From Entophlyctis helioformis (taxonomy: Eukaryota > Chytridiomycota > Chytridiomycetes > Chytridiales > Chytriomycetaceae): a stretch of DNA of 64,000 nucleotides. The notes below the pieces were generated by a model. That model saw only the letters and a list, made by a program, of their open reading frames with translations, made no database searches and had not been told where the DNA came from. Positions 24,856-35,361 of the stretch are shown here, one piece after another. Both the position numbers and the translations under genes were made by a program. The stretch is from contig JAHLKH010000067.1 of NCBI GenBank assembly GCA_025526915.1, forward strand, positions 59,202-123,201. Direction: 5' to 3'. Each line of letters begins with the position of its first letter. Position 1 is the stretch's first letter.

Positions 24856-25137
24856 ATGGCATGGCTGGATGCCTTGTGCCAAACAGCCAATGTTCTGCGA
24901 TCGAGTCAGCTGCAGGAGCAGCTGCCGCAGTCCAGCAGGCTGCTCAAAGAGCTGCAGAGCGAGTACACGCGTATCGAGAACATGTACCTGCAGGACGCGA
25001 AAGTGGTGGTGCAGTCCGAGCCGCTGTCGCAGCGACTGCGGAAACTCGGTATCGGGTCGCATGGGGCTGGCGGCGATGCGGCGTCGGCCGCTGCCGTCGC
25101 ATCGGCGGTTGTTGCCGCCGTGACTGGATCTGCCTGA
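24856..25137 (+). CDS. 93-residue helical protein, unknown
   Basis: Intact ORF starting 29 nt after the stop of the XRRA1-like gene. It is mainly one or two helices (MAWLDALCQTANVLRSSQLQ, LLKELQSEYTRIENMYLQD, LSQRLRKLGIG) with a Gly/Ala-rich tail. Size and heptads suit a small subunit of a larger assembly (kinetochore, BLOC or ciliary type), but no family was recognised. It could also be a last exon spliced onto the upstream gene, since the intervening sequence is short. Confidence 0.5.
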   Translation: MAWLDALCQTANVLRSSQLQEQLPQSSRLLKELQSEYTRIENMYLQDAKVVVQSEPLSQRLRKLGIGSHGAGGDAASAAAVASAVVAAVTGSA

Positions 25138-25233
25138 CAACGTCATGGATGGCTTTGAAGCCTATGCATTAAAGTGGGGCTGGTGGGTCTTGATCTGCTT
25201 CTGAACAACCGGCATTCAACGACGCCAACGACC

Positions 25234-26274
25234 ATGGCTGCGCGAAAGGGACTGCTTCTGGTCTCGGCAGCGGGCCTGTACTCGGCTGTAGCATACGGGT
25301 CGTACACGGCGTACCGGGTGGTGACGGCGCCTGCAGCGCCCGAGGGATGCCAGGACCCGCGGTGCCAGCGGCCCGTGCGCACGGTGTACGACAGCATCGC
25401 ACCCGCCTACGACGCAAGCATCGGCTGGGACGAGTGGATGATGGGCCTCGCCCGTCGACGCAGCGAGCTGCTCGGCGCCGCCTGTGTGAGTCGCCCCTGA
25501 GGTATGGCCTGGCCTGTGTTGTGAGTCGGCGACTGACTGAGCAGGGCCGGCATGCACATGCAGGGCGACACGCTGGAGGTGTCGGCAGGCACGGGCCGCA
25601 ACTTTGCGGCATACAGGCCGTCGCAGATGACGTCGCTCACCATCACAGACGCCTCTGTCGAGATGCTCAAGCAGGCGTTTGCCAAGTACAAGGCCGAGGG
25701 TCTGCGCAAAGCGTTCATGCCGCATCTGCGTCCGCCGCCGCCCCCGACAACAGCACCAGCACCAGCAACAGCAACAACGACTTCTAGTGCACAGCCAGCT
25801 GCGAGTGGCCATGAGCAGCACGACGCGAAAGCAGGAACGCGGGCAGTGGTGTCCACGTTCGCCGACCCGGCCTTTACGGTCATGAACAGCGAGCGACTGC
25901 TATACCCGGCACGCACGTTCGACACCGTCGTCGACACGTTTGGGCTATGCTCGCACAGCGATCCGGTCGGCGCGTTGCGCGAGATGGGCCGCGTGTGCCG
26001 GCCCGGTGGACGCATCCTGCTGCTCGAGCACGGCCGGTCGGAGCTGGAGTGGGTTAACACGATGCTGGATAAGGGATCTGCGGAGCATGCGGACCGGTGG
26101 GGCTGCTGGTGGAACCGCGATATCCTGGGGATCGTGGGCGAGGCTGGGCTGCAGGTGCATGAGGTGAAGCGGTACCACTTTGGCACGACATATTGCATTG
26201 TGGCTGGGCCACCGCTGTCTGCAAGTGCGTTGCCATCCGAGGCTGCATCTGGGAGTGTGACTGCCGTGAAATAA
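25234..26274 (+). CDS. OMS1-like mitochondrial membrane methyltransferase
   Basis: The N-terminal helix LLLVSAAGLYSAVAYGSY serves as a membrane anchor. VRTVYDSIAPAYDASIGWDE follows, then a 78-nt intron (25486-25563) whose removal gives GAAC-GDTLEVSAGTGRNF, the SAM-binding motif I. Later come LYPARTFDTVVDTFGLCSH, REMGRVCRPGGRILLLEHGR and WWNRDILGIVGEAGL. This arrangement matches class I methyltransferases of the yeast Oms1/METTL7 type. Oms1 is a mitochondrial inner-membrane protein. An Ala/Thr/Pro insert at about 25730-25850 is unusual. The stop overlaps an AATAAA. The frame is intact. Confidence 0.75.
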
Positions 26275-26362
26275 AGTAGTTGAGCAGTTGGGGATGGGTG
26301 ATGAGTGTGGTTGTGGTTGTATTGCAGAGATCATGTGTCACGATGGATAAGGGACATGCCAA

Positions 26363-26397
<35 letters not shown>
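26363..26397. repeat. (GGCT)n microsatellite
   Basis: About nine copies of the tetranucleotide GGCT between two convergent genes, ending at the last codons of the universal stress protein. Confidence 0.9.
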
Positions 26398-27214
26398 ATT
26401 GCTGTTCATGGGCAGACTGCTCCTTTGCAGCGGCAATGCGCTCCGACGGCACCATGATCACGGGCACGGCGCAGTGTGCCAGACAGTACATTGCCGTGCT
26501 GCCCACAAACAGCGACTGGATCCGGGGCCGCGAATGGCTGCCGACGACGACGGATCGCGGCGCAATGGCATTGACAAAGTCGCACACGGCGTCTTTGGGC
26601 GACTCGGACAGAATGACTTGGACGCGCAGATGCACGGGACGACGGCTGCGTTTCGGGTCGGCCGACTCCACATGGACGGTGTACGCGTCGAGGATGTCGT
26701 TGGCGAGCTGGTTGAGCGAAGCCTGCTGGTCGTAGGCGGGCGACGGCGGCAGTCTGCCCATGTACTCTGCAGCAAACGCCTCGGCAATGCGCTTGCCAAA
26801 GGCGTCGCCGATCGAGGGCGGCCCGTCGAACCTTGCGTACGGCGACGGGCTGGTCTTTGGGGCGGACGGCGGCGCGGCGGACTTGATGATGGCGGTCTGG
26901 TCGTAGAAGGACAGCTCGCGACGGGACACGATGTGCAGGAGCACCAGCTCGTCGTTGTCTGCGGCCACGTTGTCAAAGGCCCAGTCGAAGGTGGCCGTGG
27001 CATAGGGCGACGAGTCGATGCAGACGACCGTGCGGGGCACGCCGGGCGTGAGGGCGAAGAGCGCCGAGGAGGGTGCAGGCGCAGCGGTGGATGCAGAAGC
27101 AGGGGCAGCAGTGGAGGCAGAGGCATCGGCGAGGGCGTGGTCGAGCGAGTGTGGCTTTGGGGCGAGGCCCATGGACGGCTCAAAGACCTGCTGCGCGGTG
27201 GCGGTGGCAGACAT
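26396..27214 (-). CDS. universal stress protein (UspA-type) domain protein
   Basis: Intact ORF. After a low-complexity Ala/Ser N terminus the Usp fold begins with RTVVCIDSSPYATATFDWAF and ELVLLHIVSR. It continues after an insert with RVQVILSESPKDAVCDFVNA and ends APRSVVVGSHSRPRIQSLF, VGSTAMYCLAHCAVPVIMVP. The usual ATP-binding pattern G-2x-G-9x-G(S/T) is only partly kept (GSHS in place of GxxG), so nucleotide binding is uncertain. Fungal Usp proteins are small cytosolic stress proteins. It faces the OMS1-like gene tail to tail, with a GGCT microsatellite between. Confidence 0.8.
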
Positions 27215-27441
27215 GGCGTGGGTTGTGGGTTGTGGGTGGTGGTTGTGGGTTGTGGGTTGGTGGGTTGGAGCAGTACGAGGGAAGGCTGCAGTGCAATGGA
27301 GTGCAATGCGACGGTTGGAAGAAGAGCGGCGATGGACGCGACGAGCGACGAGAGCAACGACACGTTGTGAGTCAGCGTGGGTCACGGCCACGAGCTCACA
27401 CCGCGTCATGCTCACAGTTGCTGCTTGCAGGCAATCTGCAA

Positions 27442-30353
27442 ATGGCCACTCGCGACGGGCCGGCAGACGCTGCGTCTGGCGCATCTGGTGCATCTGGTGC
27501 ACACGCTGCGTCTGGTGCACACTCGGCACACGCTGCGCACACGCCTTCCTCGGCCAGCAGAGGCGCCAGGCCCGCAGAGTGAGCCGCTGCCCCGATCGTC
27601 GCTGCTGCGTCTGCATCTACTGCATCTGCTGCTGCCGGCAGTCACACGACCCCCTTGCACTCACGCACTCACTCACGCACTCATGCATGGACCGCTGCGC
27701 TGGCCAGGGGCGTGCTCGACGAGGCTCGCTGGTCCATCCTCGAGGGCTTTGCCCACGTCGCCCGCCTCTACAAGGAGACGTCGTCGCACATCTCGCAGCT
27801 GCTGGCCGACGACCTGCTGGCCCCGGTGCACAGCGACGGCCGCTCTGCCTCCGCCTCTGCCTCCGACACACACGCACACCACCACGTCTACTCGTTCGAG
27901 CCGAGCCGTGTGGAGCTCGCCCACTGGGCTCACCAGCTGCAGCAGGCTCGCTCCGAGCAGTACCACAGCAGCCAGCACTCGCACTCGGCCCACTCGCACG
28001 CCGGCGGCCAGCCCCGGCGTCCATCGTCCACCCTCTCCACCGATCCCATCCTGAGCGACGACGACCCGGATCTGCTCGGATCGTACGACCTCCTGTCACA
28101 CGCCGATGCCGACTCGACCTTCTCGCGCAGCCCCGCCCTCCTTCCGATGCGCTTTGCCAGACCCACAGAGGCTGCCCACGATGTCGTCTGGGACGAGACC
28201 ATCGAGGCGGCCACCGACATTGGTACGTTCGAGGTGCTCAGCACCGACTTTGCCCCGCCGCCAAGGGCCCTGGCACGATCCCTCCCGGTCTCGATGGACC
28301 TGTGGAACTCGTGGTTCTCGGACGAGCAGACGCCTGCCGCCGATGCTGCCGGTGCCGGCGACCACCTTGCCAACAGCAGCAACAGCAACAACAACAGCAA
28401 CAGCAACGGCGAACGAGTCAGGAGCAGGAGCGCAAGCCCGTCGCCAGCTGCCAGATCCTCTTCGCCATCTGGATCGGCCGTGTCTGCTTCGGCGGCTGCC
28501 ACTTGGCAGTCGTCAAGCGCATCGTCGGCTGGCCGTCTCAAAGTGCCATACACGGTCGTGCGCGATGCCATCTTCCAAGGCGTGAGTAGCCAGCCTGTGC
28601 ACGGCGTTTCTGAGCGCGGCAGCTGGATCTCACGATATGCCATGCTGCGATGTGGCCTGATCTGGCATGATCTGGCCTGATCTGGCCCGCATCCCCATCT
28701 GATCGAAACTTGAATGGAACTCTGGCAGGGTCTCGAGGACGACGTGCGCACCGAGGCATGGAAGTTTCTGTTTGGTCTCTACCCATGGACGTCGTCGGAG
28801 AGCGAGCGCGTGCGGATCCGTGCGGCAAAGCGCGCAAAGTATGCCGAGCTCAAGCGGACATGGAAGCGCCGTCTCGAAGCGTCCAAGGACGCCGTGGCTC
28901 TAGGCGAGGCTGCCGTCAACGACGACTTACTCGATGCCATTCTTCGTGTCGGTGAGCTCCATCGTCCGTCTGTCTTTGGTCTTGCTCGGCAGGCTGCTGA
29001 CTCGTGCACCTGTTGCGATGGACGACAGAAAAGGACGTGTTGCGCACAGACCGCAACCATCCGTTCTACGCAGCGCCTGGATCAGCTGCTGCATCTCAGC
29101 CCGCTGGCTCGTCCCAATCAAGAACACCCACACCCACACAGCCATATGCATCTGGATCGACGCCCACATCGCCCACATCGCCCACATCGCCCACTGCATC
29201 GTCGTTTGGCACGACCATGGCAACGCTTTTGAGCAAGTTATCCATCACAGCCTCGAGCTCGTCTCTCACGGGCAATCTGGCCAAGCTGCGCGACATCCTT
29301 GTGACGTACACAACCATTCCAGAGAACGATGACCTGGGCTTTGTGCAGGGCATGGCCGATTTGGCGTCGCCGATCCTTGTTGTCATGCACGGCGACGAGT
29401 CTGACGCGTTCTGGTGCTTTGTTTCGCTCATGGAGCGCATGGTATGTTGCATTGTGTTGCACTACTCTCTCTCACTTCGTGGGGTCTCTTTTCTCACACT
29501 TTGCTGCACATGCGGAGCAGAAACCAAACTTTCGCAAGGACGGCAAAGGGATGCGGTCGAACCTCGACACGATGGAGCGGCTCCTGCGTATTATGGACCC
29601 CGGCCTCCATGTGCACCTCAAAGTCATCGATGCCCTCAACCTGTTCTTCTGCTTCCGGTGGTTCCTCGTACTCTTCAAGCGCGAGTTTGCCTATGCGGAC
29701 GTGCTGACCCTGTGGGATGTGTGGGCGTCGCAGCGGTACACCGTCGACATGCACTTTTTTGTGGCGCTTGCCATTCTCGATGAGCATCGCGACGCGATTG
29801 TGCGGCACCTGATGACATTTGACGAGGTCCTCAAGGTAAGCGGGGCGGTGCCGCTCAACGACACTGTCGCTTATTCATTGGTTCTGGCTTGGCCGCCGTG
29901 GTGCTGACATGGTTGAACACAGTACATCAACGACTTGTCGATGGATATGCGGCTCGACCGGATCCTTGTGCGCGCCGAGCAGCTGTGTCTGCGCTTCTAT
30001 GGTCTCGCCGAGTCGCGTGGGTGCATTCGCTCATCGCCATCGCCATCAGCGGGCTCGCCCCCAGCGACGGACGCCCGCTCCGTGCGCGACGAGGCAGACG
30101 TCGAGCCGTTCCACAACAGCGATATCGGGTGTCTGCGCGTGCCTGTGCGCATGGTGCTCGACAGACTCATCCGCCAGTCGCCGTCGTCCATGTCACTGGC
30201 CGCCGACGCAGCCGTTGCCAAGGCGCAGCAAGAACGCGGCCTGGATGCACGCCGGTCTCGTGCACCGAACGCACCGCCGTCGATCACCGCCGTTGAAACC
30301 CTGTCTATCGTCCAACCTCTTGCAACAATCCAAGCGACCGGTCTCACGCTCTG
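27442..30353 (+). CDS. GYP7/TBC1D15-type Rab GTPase-activating protein
   Basis: TBC-domain RabGAP. The entry motif GGLEDDVRTEAWKFLFGLYP is made by splicing 28582-28728. The arginine finger lies in EKDVLRTDRNHPFY, created by intron 28952-29028. The glutamine finger is in DDLGFVQGMADLASP. The domain then runs through MERM-KPNFRKDGKGMRSNL (intron 29442-29520), FFCFRWFLVLFKREF, LWDVWASQRY and LK-YINDLSMDMRLDRIL (intron 29836-29922). An N-terminal exon (27442-27578, intron 27579-27707) leads into VLDEARWSILEGFAHVARLY and a Ser/His-rich linker. The order fits GYP7, which acts on Ypt7/Rab7 at vacuole and endosome membranes. All motifs are in frame. Confidence 0.85.
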
Positions 30354-30450
30354 ATTGCTTTATCCACTTGCCAATGTCCTTGATCTCTCCGTGTACCTCT
30401 CTCAGCCTTGTGCCAAGGAACAATGAACAATGCACTTCACTGCACATGGG

Positions 30451-30456
30451 TTTATT
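30451..30456 (-). terminator. AATAAA polyadenylation signal (minus strand)
   Basis: TTTATT on the plus strand, about 82 nt beyond the stop of the following minus-strand gene. Confidence 0.4.
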
Positions 30457-30537
30457 AGAGTGTTGCTCTGGCGTATCCATTCCCCACGAGCTCGATACAT
30501 CATCCGGCCGCCGACGAGTCATGTCGAAACAGTTTAC

Positions 30538-31556
30538 TCAGGCTCCCGATCTTGCGTGTGAGTCCATTGCCGCCTGCCCCGCCGCCCCGCCTGACGACGC
30601 GACCGAAGCAACAGCAGGCGAAAGAACCGGCGACGACGGCGCAGCCTGCGACCGCAGCAGCTCCTTCTCAGCCGAGCGGATCTCGCGTTTGATGGCCGTC
30701 CGTGTCCAAGCATCGCGATCGCTCTGCGACACATGCACAGACCCTTGCTCGCCGATAATCCGCGACAAAAAGTCAACGTCCTTTTGTGTCTTGAGGAACA
30801 CGTTTGACCTGTCTGTGCTACTTGGTGACTGCATCTGTTGTTGTGTCTGTGGCGATGGGGCGATCGGCAGTTTGGTGAGCGAGGCGGATCGGCGGTGGGT
30901 CATCAGCGACGACGACGACGACCGGGAGGTGTGTGTGTGTGAGATGGGCGTATCGGCGGACGGCAGGGGCTGCGGTGGCGCAAGCGGCGACGACTTTTTG
31001 TGGTGGTGTAGCCGCGGCGACGCGAGCATATGGTGTGGGTCTAATGCATGGTGCGATGATGTGATTGTTGACGATGTGCTCGGCGTGGCGCCGCTTGACG
31101 TCGGCCTGTGAGATGCCGCGGTGTATCTCGATGCGGATGGAGCACTGCTGTCGTTGCTTGCTGTTCCTGGCGGCTGTTTTGGAGGAGACGGACCGGTTGC
31201 AGGCGTGTCCATGACGGCATGCGACATCCATTTTGGCCGGTTCTGCATGGGCAGCGGCTCGAGCCGGTGAGGGCGCCATGGTGTTTGCTGGTGGGGGCCG
31301 AGGATGATCGCTGGTGCGCTGCTGGTTTGGACGGCGGCGCTGTCGATGGTGGGTGTGGAACTGCGCGGCTGTGGTCGTCTGAGCTGCTGCTCAATGGCCC
31401 TTGAGTGGGTGGCAAGGTGGACGCGAACAGCGACGGCAGATGGCGCGGTTTGGACGCCGCCTGTTGCGGCAAGTGCGATGTCGAATGTTGACTGCTAGTG
31501 TGAATACTGCTGCCTGGTATACTACTAGCAGCCTGATGCTGCTGAGAGGCCTCCAT
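30538..31556 (-). CDS. Ser/Pro/His-rich protein of unknown function
   Basis: Starts MEASQQHQAASSIPG and is almost wholly disordered (Ser, Pro, His, Gln). The last 80 residues look folded: NVFLKTQKDVDFLSRIIGEQ, then QSDRDAWTRTAIKREIRSAE and KELLRSQ. A one-base frame change near 31260 joins the halves (the downstream frame resumes with PLPMQNRPKWMS). No family was recognised; the C-terminal helices are the part to search with. Confidence 0.5.
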
Positions 31557-31802
31557 GTCTTGGCCCGTATAAGCCGAGATGTGGATGGGTCGCAGGATAC
31601 ACTTGGTTTTCGCGTTGGAAACCAAGGTGCCAGGCTTCGCGATTTTGCATCCACAATTGAAAACAGCTTGCTCGACAGTCTGAAGCAGGAGCAGCAAGTC
31701 AGACCAGACGACACCTTGCGCAACCGCCACAGCCACAGCCACAGCAGCACAGATACAGCTGGCACATAGAGCAGACACGGGACACCCAACTGGCGCACCA
31801 GC

Positions 31803-34800
31803 ATGGGCAACAGCAGCGGCAAGGAAGAGCCACGACCAGAGGGCGAAGGTGCGTTCGCGGAGCAGATGCATTTGTGACGCCGACGCATTCTTCACGTTCG
31901 CATCGGCAGCAGGGCCGGCAGGGTCGGCTTTTGGGCATCGGCAGCGCGGTTGCGGCTGGGCAGGCATGCAGGAGACGCTGTGCCCTATCGCTGAGCAGCA
32001 GGCAATAGGGGCAGCCGGCCCGCTGGCACCTGCAACCAGATGCGGCGCTTGTGTCTGCAAAATGCAAGCTGCCGGCCAGCCACCCAAAAGCCACATTGTC
32101 ACGCCAACAAGGCAGAACACGACGCGGCACGGCCCACCCAGATGTGGCTTGCCGTGCCGCCACCTGCCATTCTGACCATACGCGGGCCGCATGACCCTGT
32201 CCTCTCCAGCTAACGCTCTGCTCTCTGCCCGTGTGTGTGGCCTCCCAAACTCCAAATCTGCCATCACGACTCTGTCATCGCATGCTTGGCACGGCACGAA
32301 CCAAACCCGCTCGGATGCTGCTCCCCGCGTTGCCAGTCGATCTGCGCGACTTCAAACTGCGGCAGGTCATTGGAAAGGGTGCTTTCGGCAAGGTATGGCC
32401 CACTCGCCGCTCCTGCCTCTACGGACACACGCACAGTCTTCTCTCGCTGCCCGACACTCTGTTACATTGCTTGTCCCTCCCCAACTCCCTCCCTCCCCTT
32501 TAGATCTGCCTTTAGATCTGCCTTTGGATTTCTGCATTGTGCCTGTGCCTCGCTCCTTCAACTTGTCGCATGGTTCTCTGCCCTCCCTCTGTGTGATGAC
32601 ATTCCCGACCGTTTGGCTTTGGCTCTTTCAAAGTTGATTGCCGGCAACTCTCCCTCCACACTTCCCACGTATCTGACATTTCGGATGGCCACAATTGTCT
32701 GGATTTGCATACCAACTCACACGCATTCATACTCACATTCACATTCACACACTCATGCTCTACCACGACCACGACCACGATCCGATCGCGGCCACCCACA
32801 TCGCAGGTCAAGCTCGTCGAGCACAAGATCACCAAGTCAAAGTACGCGCTAAAATACATCAACAAGCTCCAATGCATCGAAAAGAAGCAAGTCTATCACA
32901 TGTTCGACGAGCGCATGCTGCTCGAGAGTCTCGAGCATCCCTTTATCGTCAACCTGCGCTACGCCTTCCAGGACGACGAGAACATGTTCATGGTTCTCGA
33001 TGTCGCCCTCGGCGGCGACTTGAGATACCACCTCTTGCGTCTCGGCACCTTCCCCGAAGACACGCTCAAGGTCTACGCGGCTGAAGTCGGCCTGGCGCTG
33101 CAGTACTTGCATAGCCAGCGCATCATGCACCGGTGTGTGCGGGCGGTTCTCCTCTCACACTCGTTCGTGCTTGTACTGACATTTTGCGATCTGTATGCTC
33201 CACACACTGCCAATAGCGATCTCAAGCCGGACAACCTGCTGCTGGACGAAAACGGACACATTTACGTCACAGATTTCAACATTGCATTCAAGATCAAGGA
33301 CAAGCTGCCGTCTTCCCAGTCTGGATCGATGGCCTATATGGGTAAGCATACATGCTAGATGTACCGTTTCGCACACGTGCAATCACGACATCGACTGATC
33401 AATCATGCACGGCTTCCAGCTCCCGAGATGTTCACCAAAAAGCCATACGATGTCTTTGTCGACTGGTGGGCACTCGGCGTCGTGCTCTACGAGTGCACCT
33501 ACGGCTATGTACGTCAACGATGCGTGGACATTTACCAACCCTGTTTGGTCAGCGATGCTCACATGCCGACCGTCCGTTCTTGGCACACCAAACACACGCA
33601 CGCGCCCATCACTACACCAGCGACCGTTCAGAGAGACGAGGAGAAGAGTCTCATCGAAGTCATTTCGGATGCGCATGTCAAGTTCTCGACGGGTCCACCC
33701 GAGCATCTGGCGCGTCTGGCATCTGTCAAGGCAAAGAAGGGCAAGAAGGAGAAGGCGCCGTTTGTCTGGAACGAGTCTGAGGGCCGAACGTCGTTCATCT
33801 CGGGCCTGCTTGTCAAGAATGTCGAGAAGCGGCTTGGTTCGGGACCAAACGGCCTTGAGACGAGCATCATGACACACCCGTGGTTCCAGGGCTTCGACTG
33901 GGAGCTGGCCCGGCAAAAGAAAGTCATTCCGAGCTTTGTGCCCGACGTAAGAAACGCTGGCTCCATGCAGGCTTTTTTGGTGCCTGTGCTGACACGCGAT
34001 CGGTCTGACGCTGTCCCTCGATCGCAACTCTGCGCCAGCCCAACAATGCCAACTTTGAGGCAACGCACGAGATCGAAGAGGTCATCATGAACGACATGAA
34101 GACGCTCCAGTACAAGCCGCGCAAGAAGAAGAAGGGCCAGGATGCCACCAAGTCCAACAGCAAGAAGAAGAAGAATGAGGACCCCGCTGTTGTCGCGATC
34201 GAAAAGGCTCTCGACTACATCGACGAGCACTTTATCCCGTACAACAAGGAGCTCGGTATCGGCCGGCTGGACGCGTCGACGCTGTTAGCCGCGCCGGACA
34301 AGCAGACCATTCCGACGAGCCAGAGCGCGGCTGTGCTGCCGGCTGTGTCCTCATCGGCTGCTGGCGTTGGAGCGTCAAACATCACACCATCGGCGTCCAA
34401 TACGGGGATCAAAAACCTGCAGGCCGAAGGCGGCGAGGTTGCTGCTGCCGCTGCTGCCACTGCAGCGACTGCGCGACTGCTGGCGATGCAGAGCCACCTG
34501 CCAACCCTGCTCCTCAAGGTTAGTTGGACGCGTCATCTGATGCTGGTGCCCCTTTCCACACCCGCCTCCCGCCTATCCATCCCATCCCCATCCACCGGTC
34601 CACCCCTCGCATCTACGCCCTCCTCGCCTCTGTAGTATCCGTCTCTTGCTCCTTGCCTGATCCCCGTTGTTGCGTGTGCAGTGTCTTGCCATGCCACATC
34701 AATACACTGCCATGAAACCATGATGCAACGTATTGAGGCATGACACTTCACTGCCGAACGCAACACTGGGGGTCCCCTTTGGCCCCTGCCCCTTCTGCTG

Positions 34801-35197
34801 CTGATGGCAATCGCACTGACACTGCACCGACCAACACCGCACAGCAGCTGTAAGCGACGCGCCAAAGCCAGAGCCAGAGCCAGAGCCCACTGCTGCAGAG
34901 GCAATGTCGCCGTCAACTCCGAGCTACATTGTCACTTCGGCCGTCAAGCCCTCATTACCTCTGGTCGCCGACACGGCGTCGATTCCCAGAACATCTGCGA
35001 CGCTGCCATTCGACCCCAACAGCCCGTCCGTTGTGGGCGTGATTGCCGAATCTGCAACAACGCCTGACCCTCCTGCACACACGGTCGGCCCAGCCGCTCA
35101 GCAGGACGCTTCTGCTCCTGCTCCGGCGGAGAACACGCCGTCCCCTGACCAGCAACCGAAGCAGCAGCAGCAAGAGCAGGTGCAAGTCGACTGCTGA
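31803..35197 (+). CDS. YANK/STK32-type Ser/Thr kinase 1 of 3
   Basis: AGC-group kinase of the STK32 (YANK) family. Exon 1 (31803-31848) is only MGNSSGKEEPRPEGE, an N-myristoylation motif. A 488-nt phase-1 intron joins it to VDLRDFKLRQVIGKGAFGK. Then come VKLVEHKITKSKYALKYINK (VAIK lysine), FIVNLRYAFQDDENMFMV, IMHR-DLKPDNLLLDENG and DFN in place of DFG (VTDFNIAFKIKDKLPSS), diagnostic of YANK. APEMF, DWWALGVVLYECTYGY and RPFRDEEKS follow. Introns are 31849-32336, 32393-32806, 33133-33216, 33342-33419, 33509-33620 and 33947-34038. The tail begins NNANFEATHEIEEVI. The join to the last exon (after 34518, resuming near 34855 with APKPEPEPEP) is uncertain. Confidence 0.85.
31849..32336 (+). other. 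long first intron of kinase 1
   Basis: 488 nt between the myristoylation exon and the glycine-loop exon, much longer than the usual 70-110 nt here. Nothing coding was recognised in it. Sites that set start choice or alternative first exons could lie here. Confidence 0.6.
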
Positions 35198-35361
35198 TCG
35201 GGCCGCAGATCCCACTTCTTGTTATCCTCCTATTGGCTGTTTTTTAAGCTGCCTCTCTTTCACCCCACTTTCCTTAACAACAATCAATATTCTGGCTCCC
35301 TTGCCGTGTTGCCGTCTTCGTTTGCAACAGTGGATCTGCTCCATCGCCATTCTAAAGCAGG

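Noticed and set aside
27655..28680. RabGAP start at the Met in the His/Thr-rich ORF (27655)
   Set aside because: The sequence before VLDEARW is CAC/ACT repeat that splices out cleanly (27579-27707), giving a better first exon from 27442.
31041..32297. 418-residue minus ORF over the first exon of kinase 1
   Set aside because: Only its C-terminal half (from 31556) continues into a plausible protein. The N-terminal half covers the kinase exon and has no motif.
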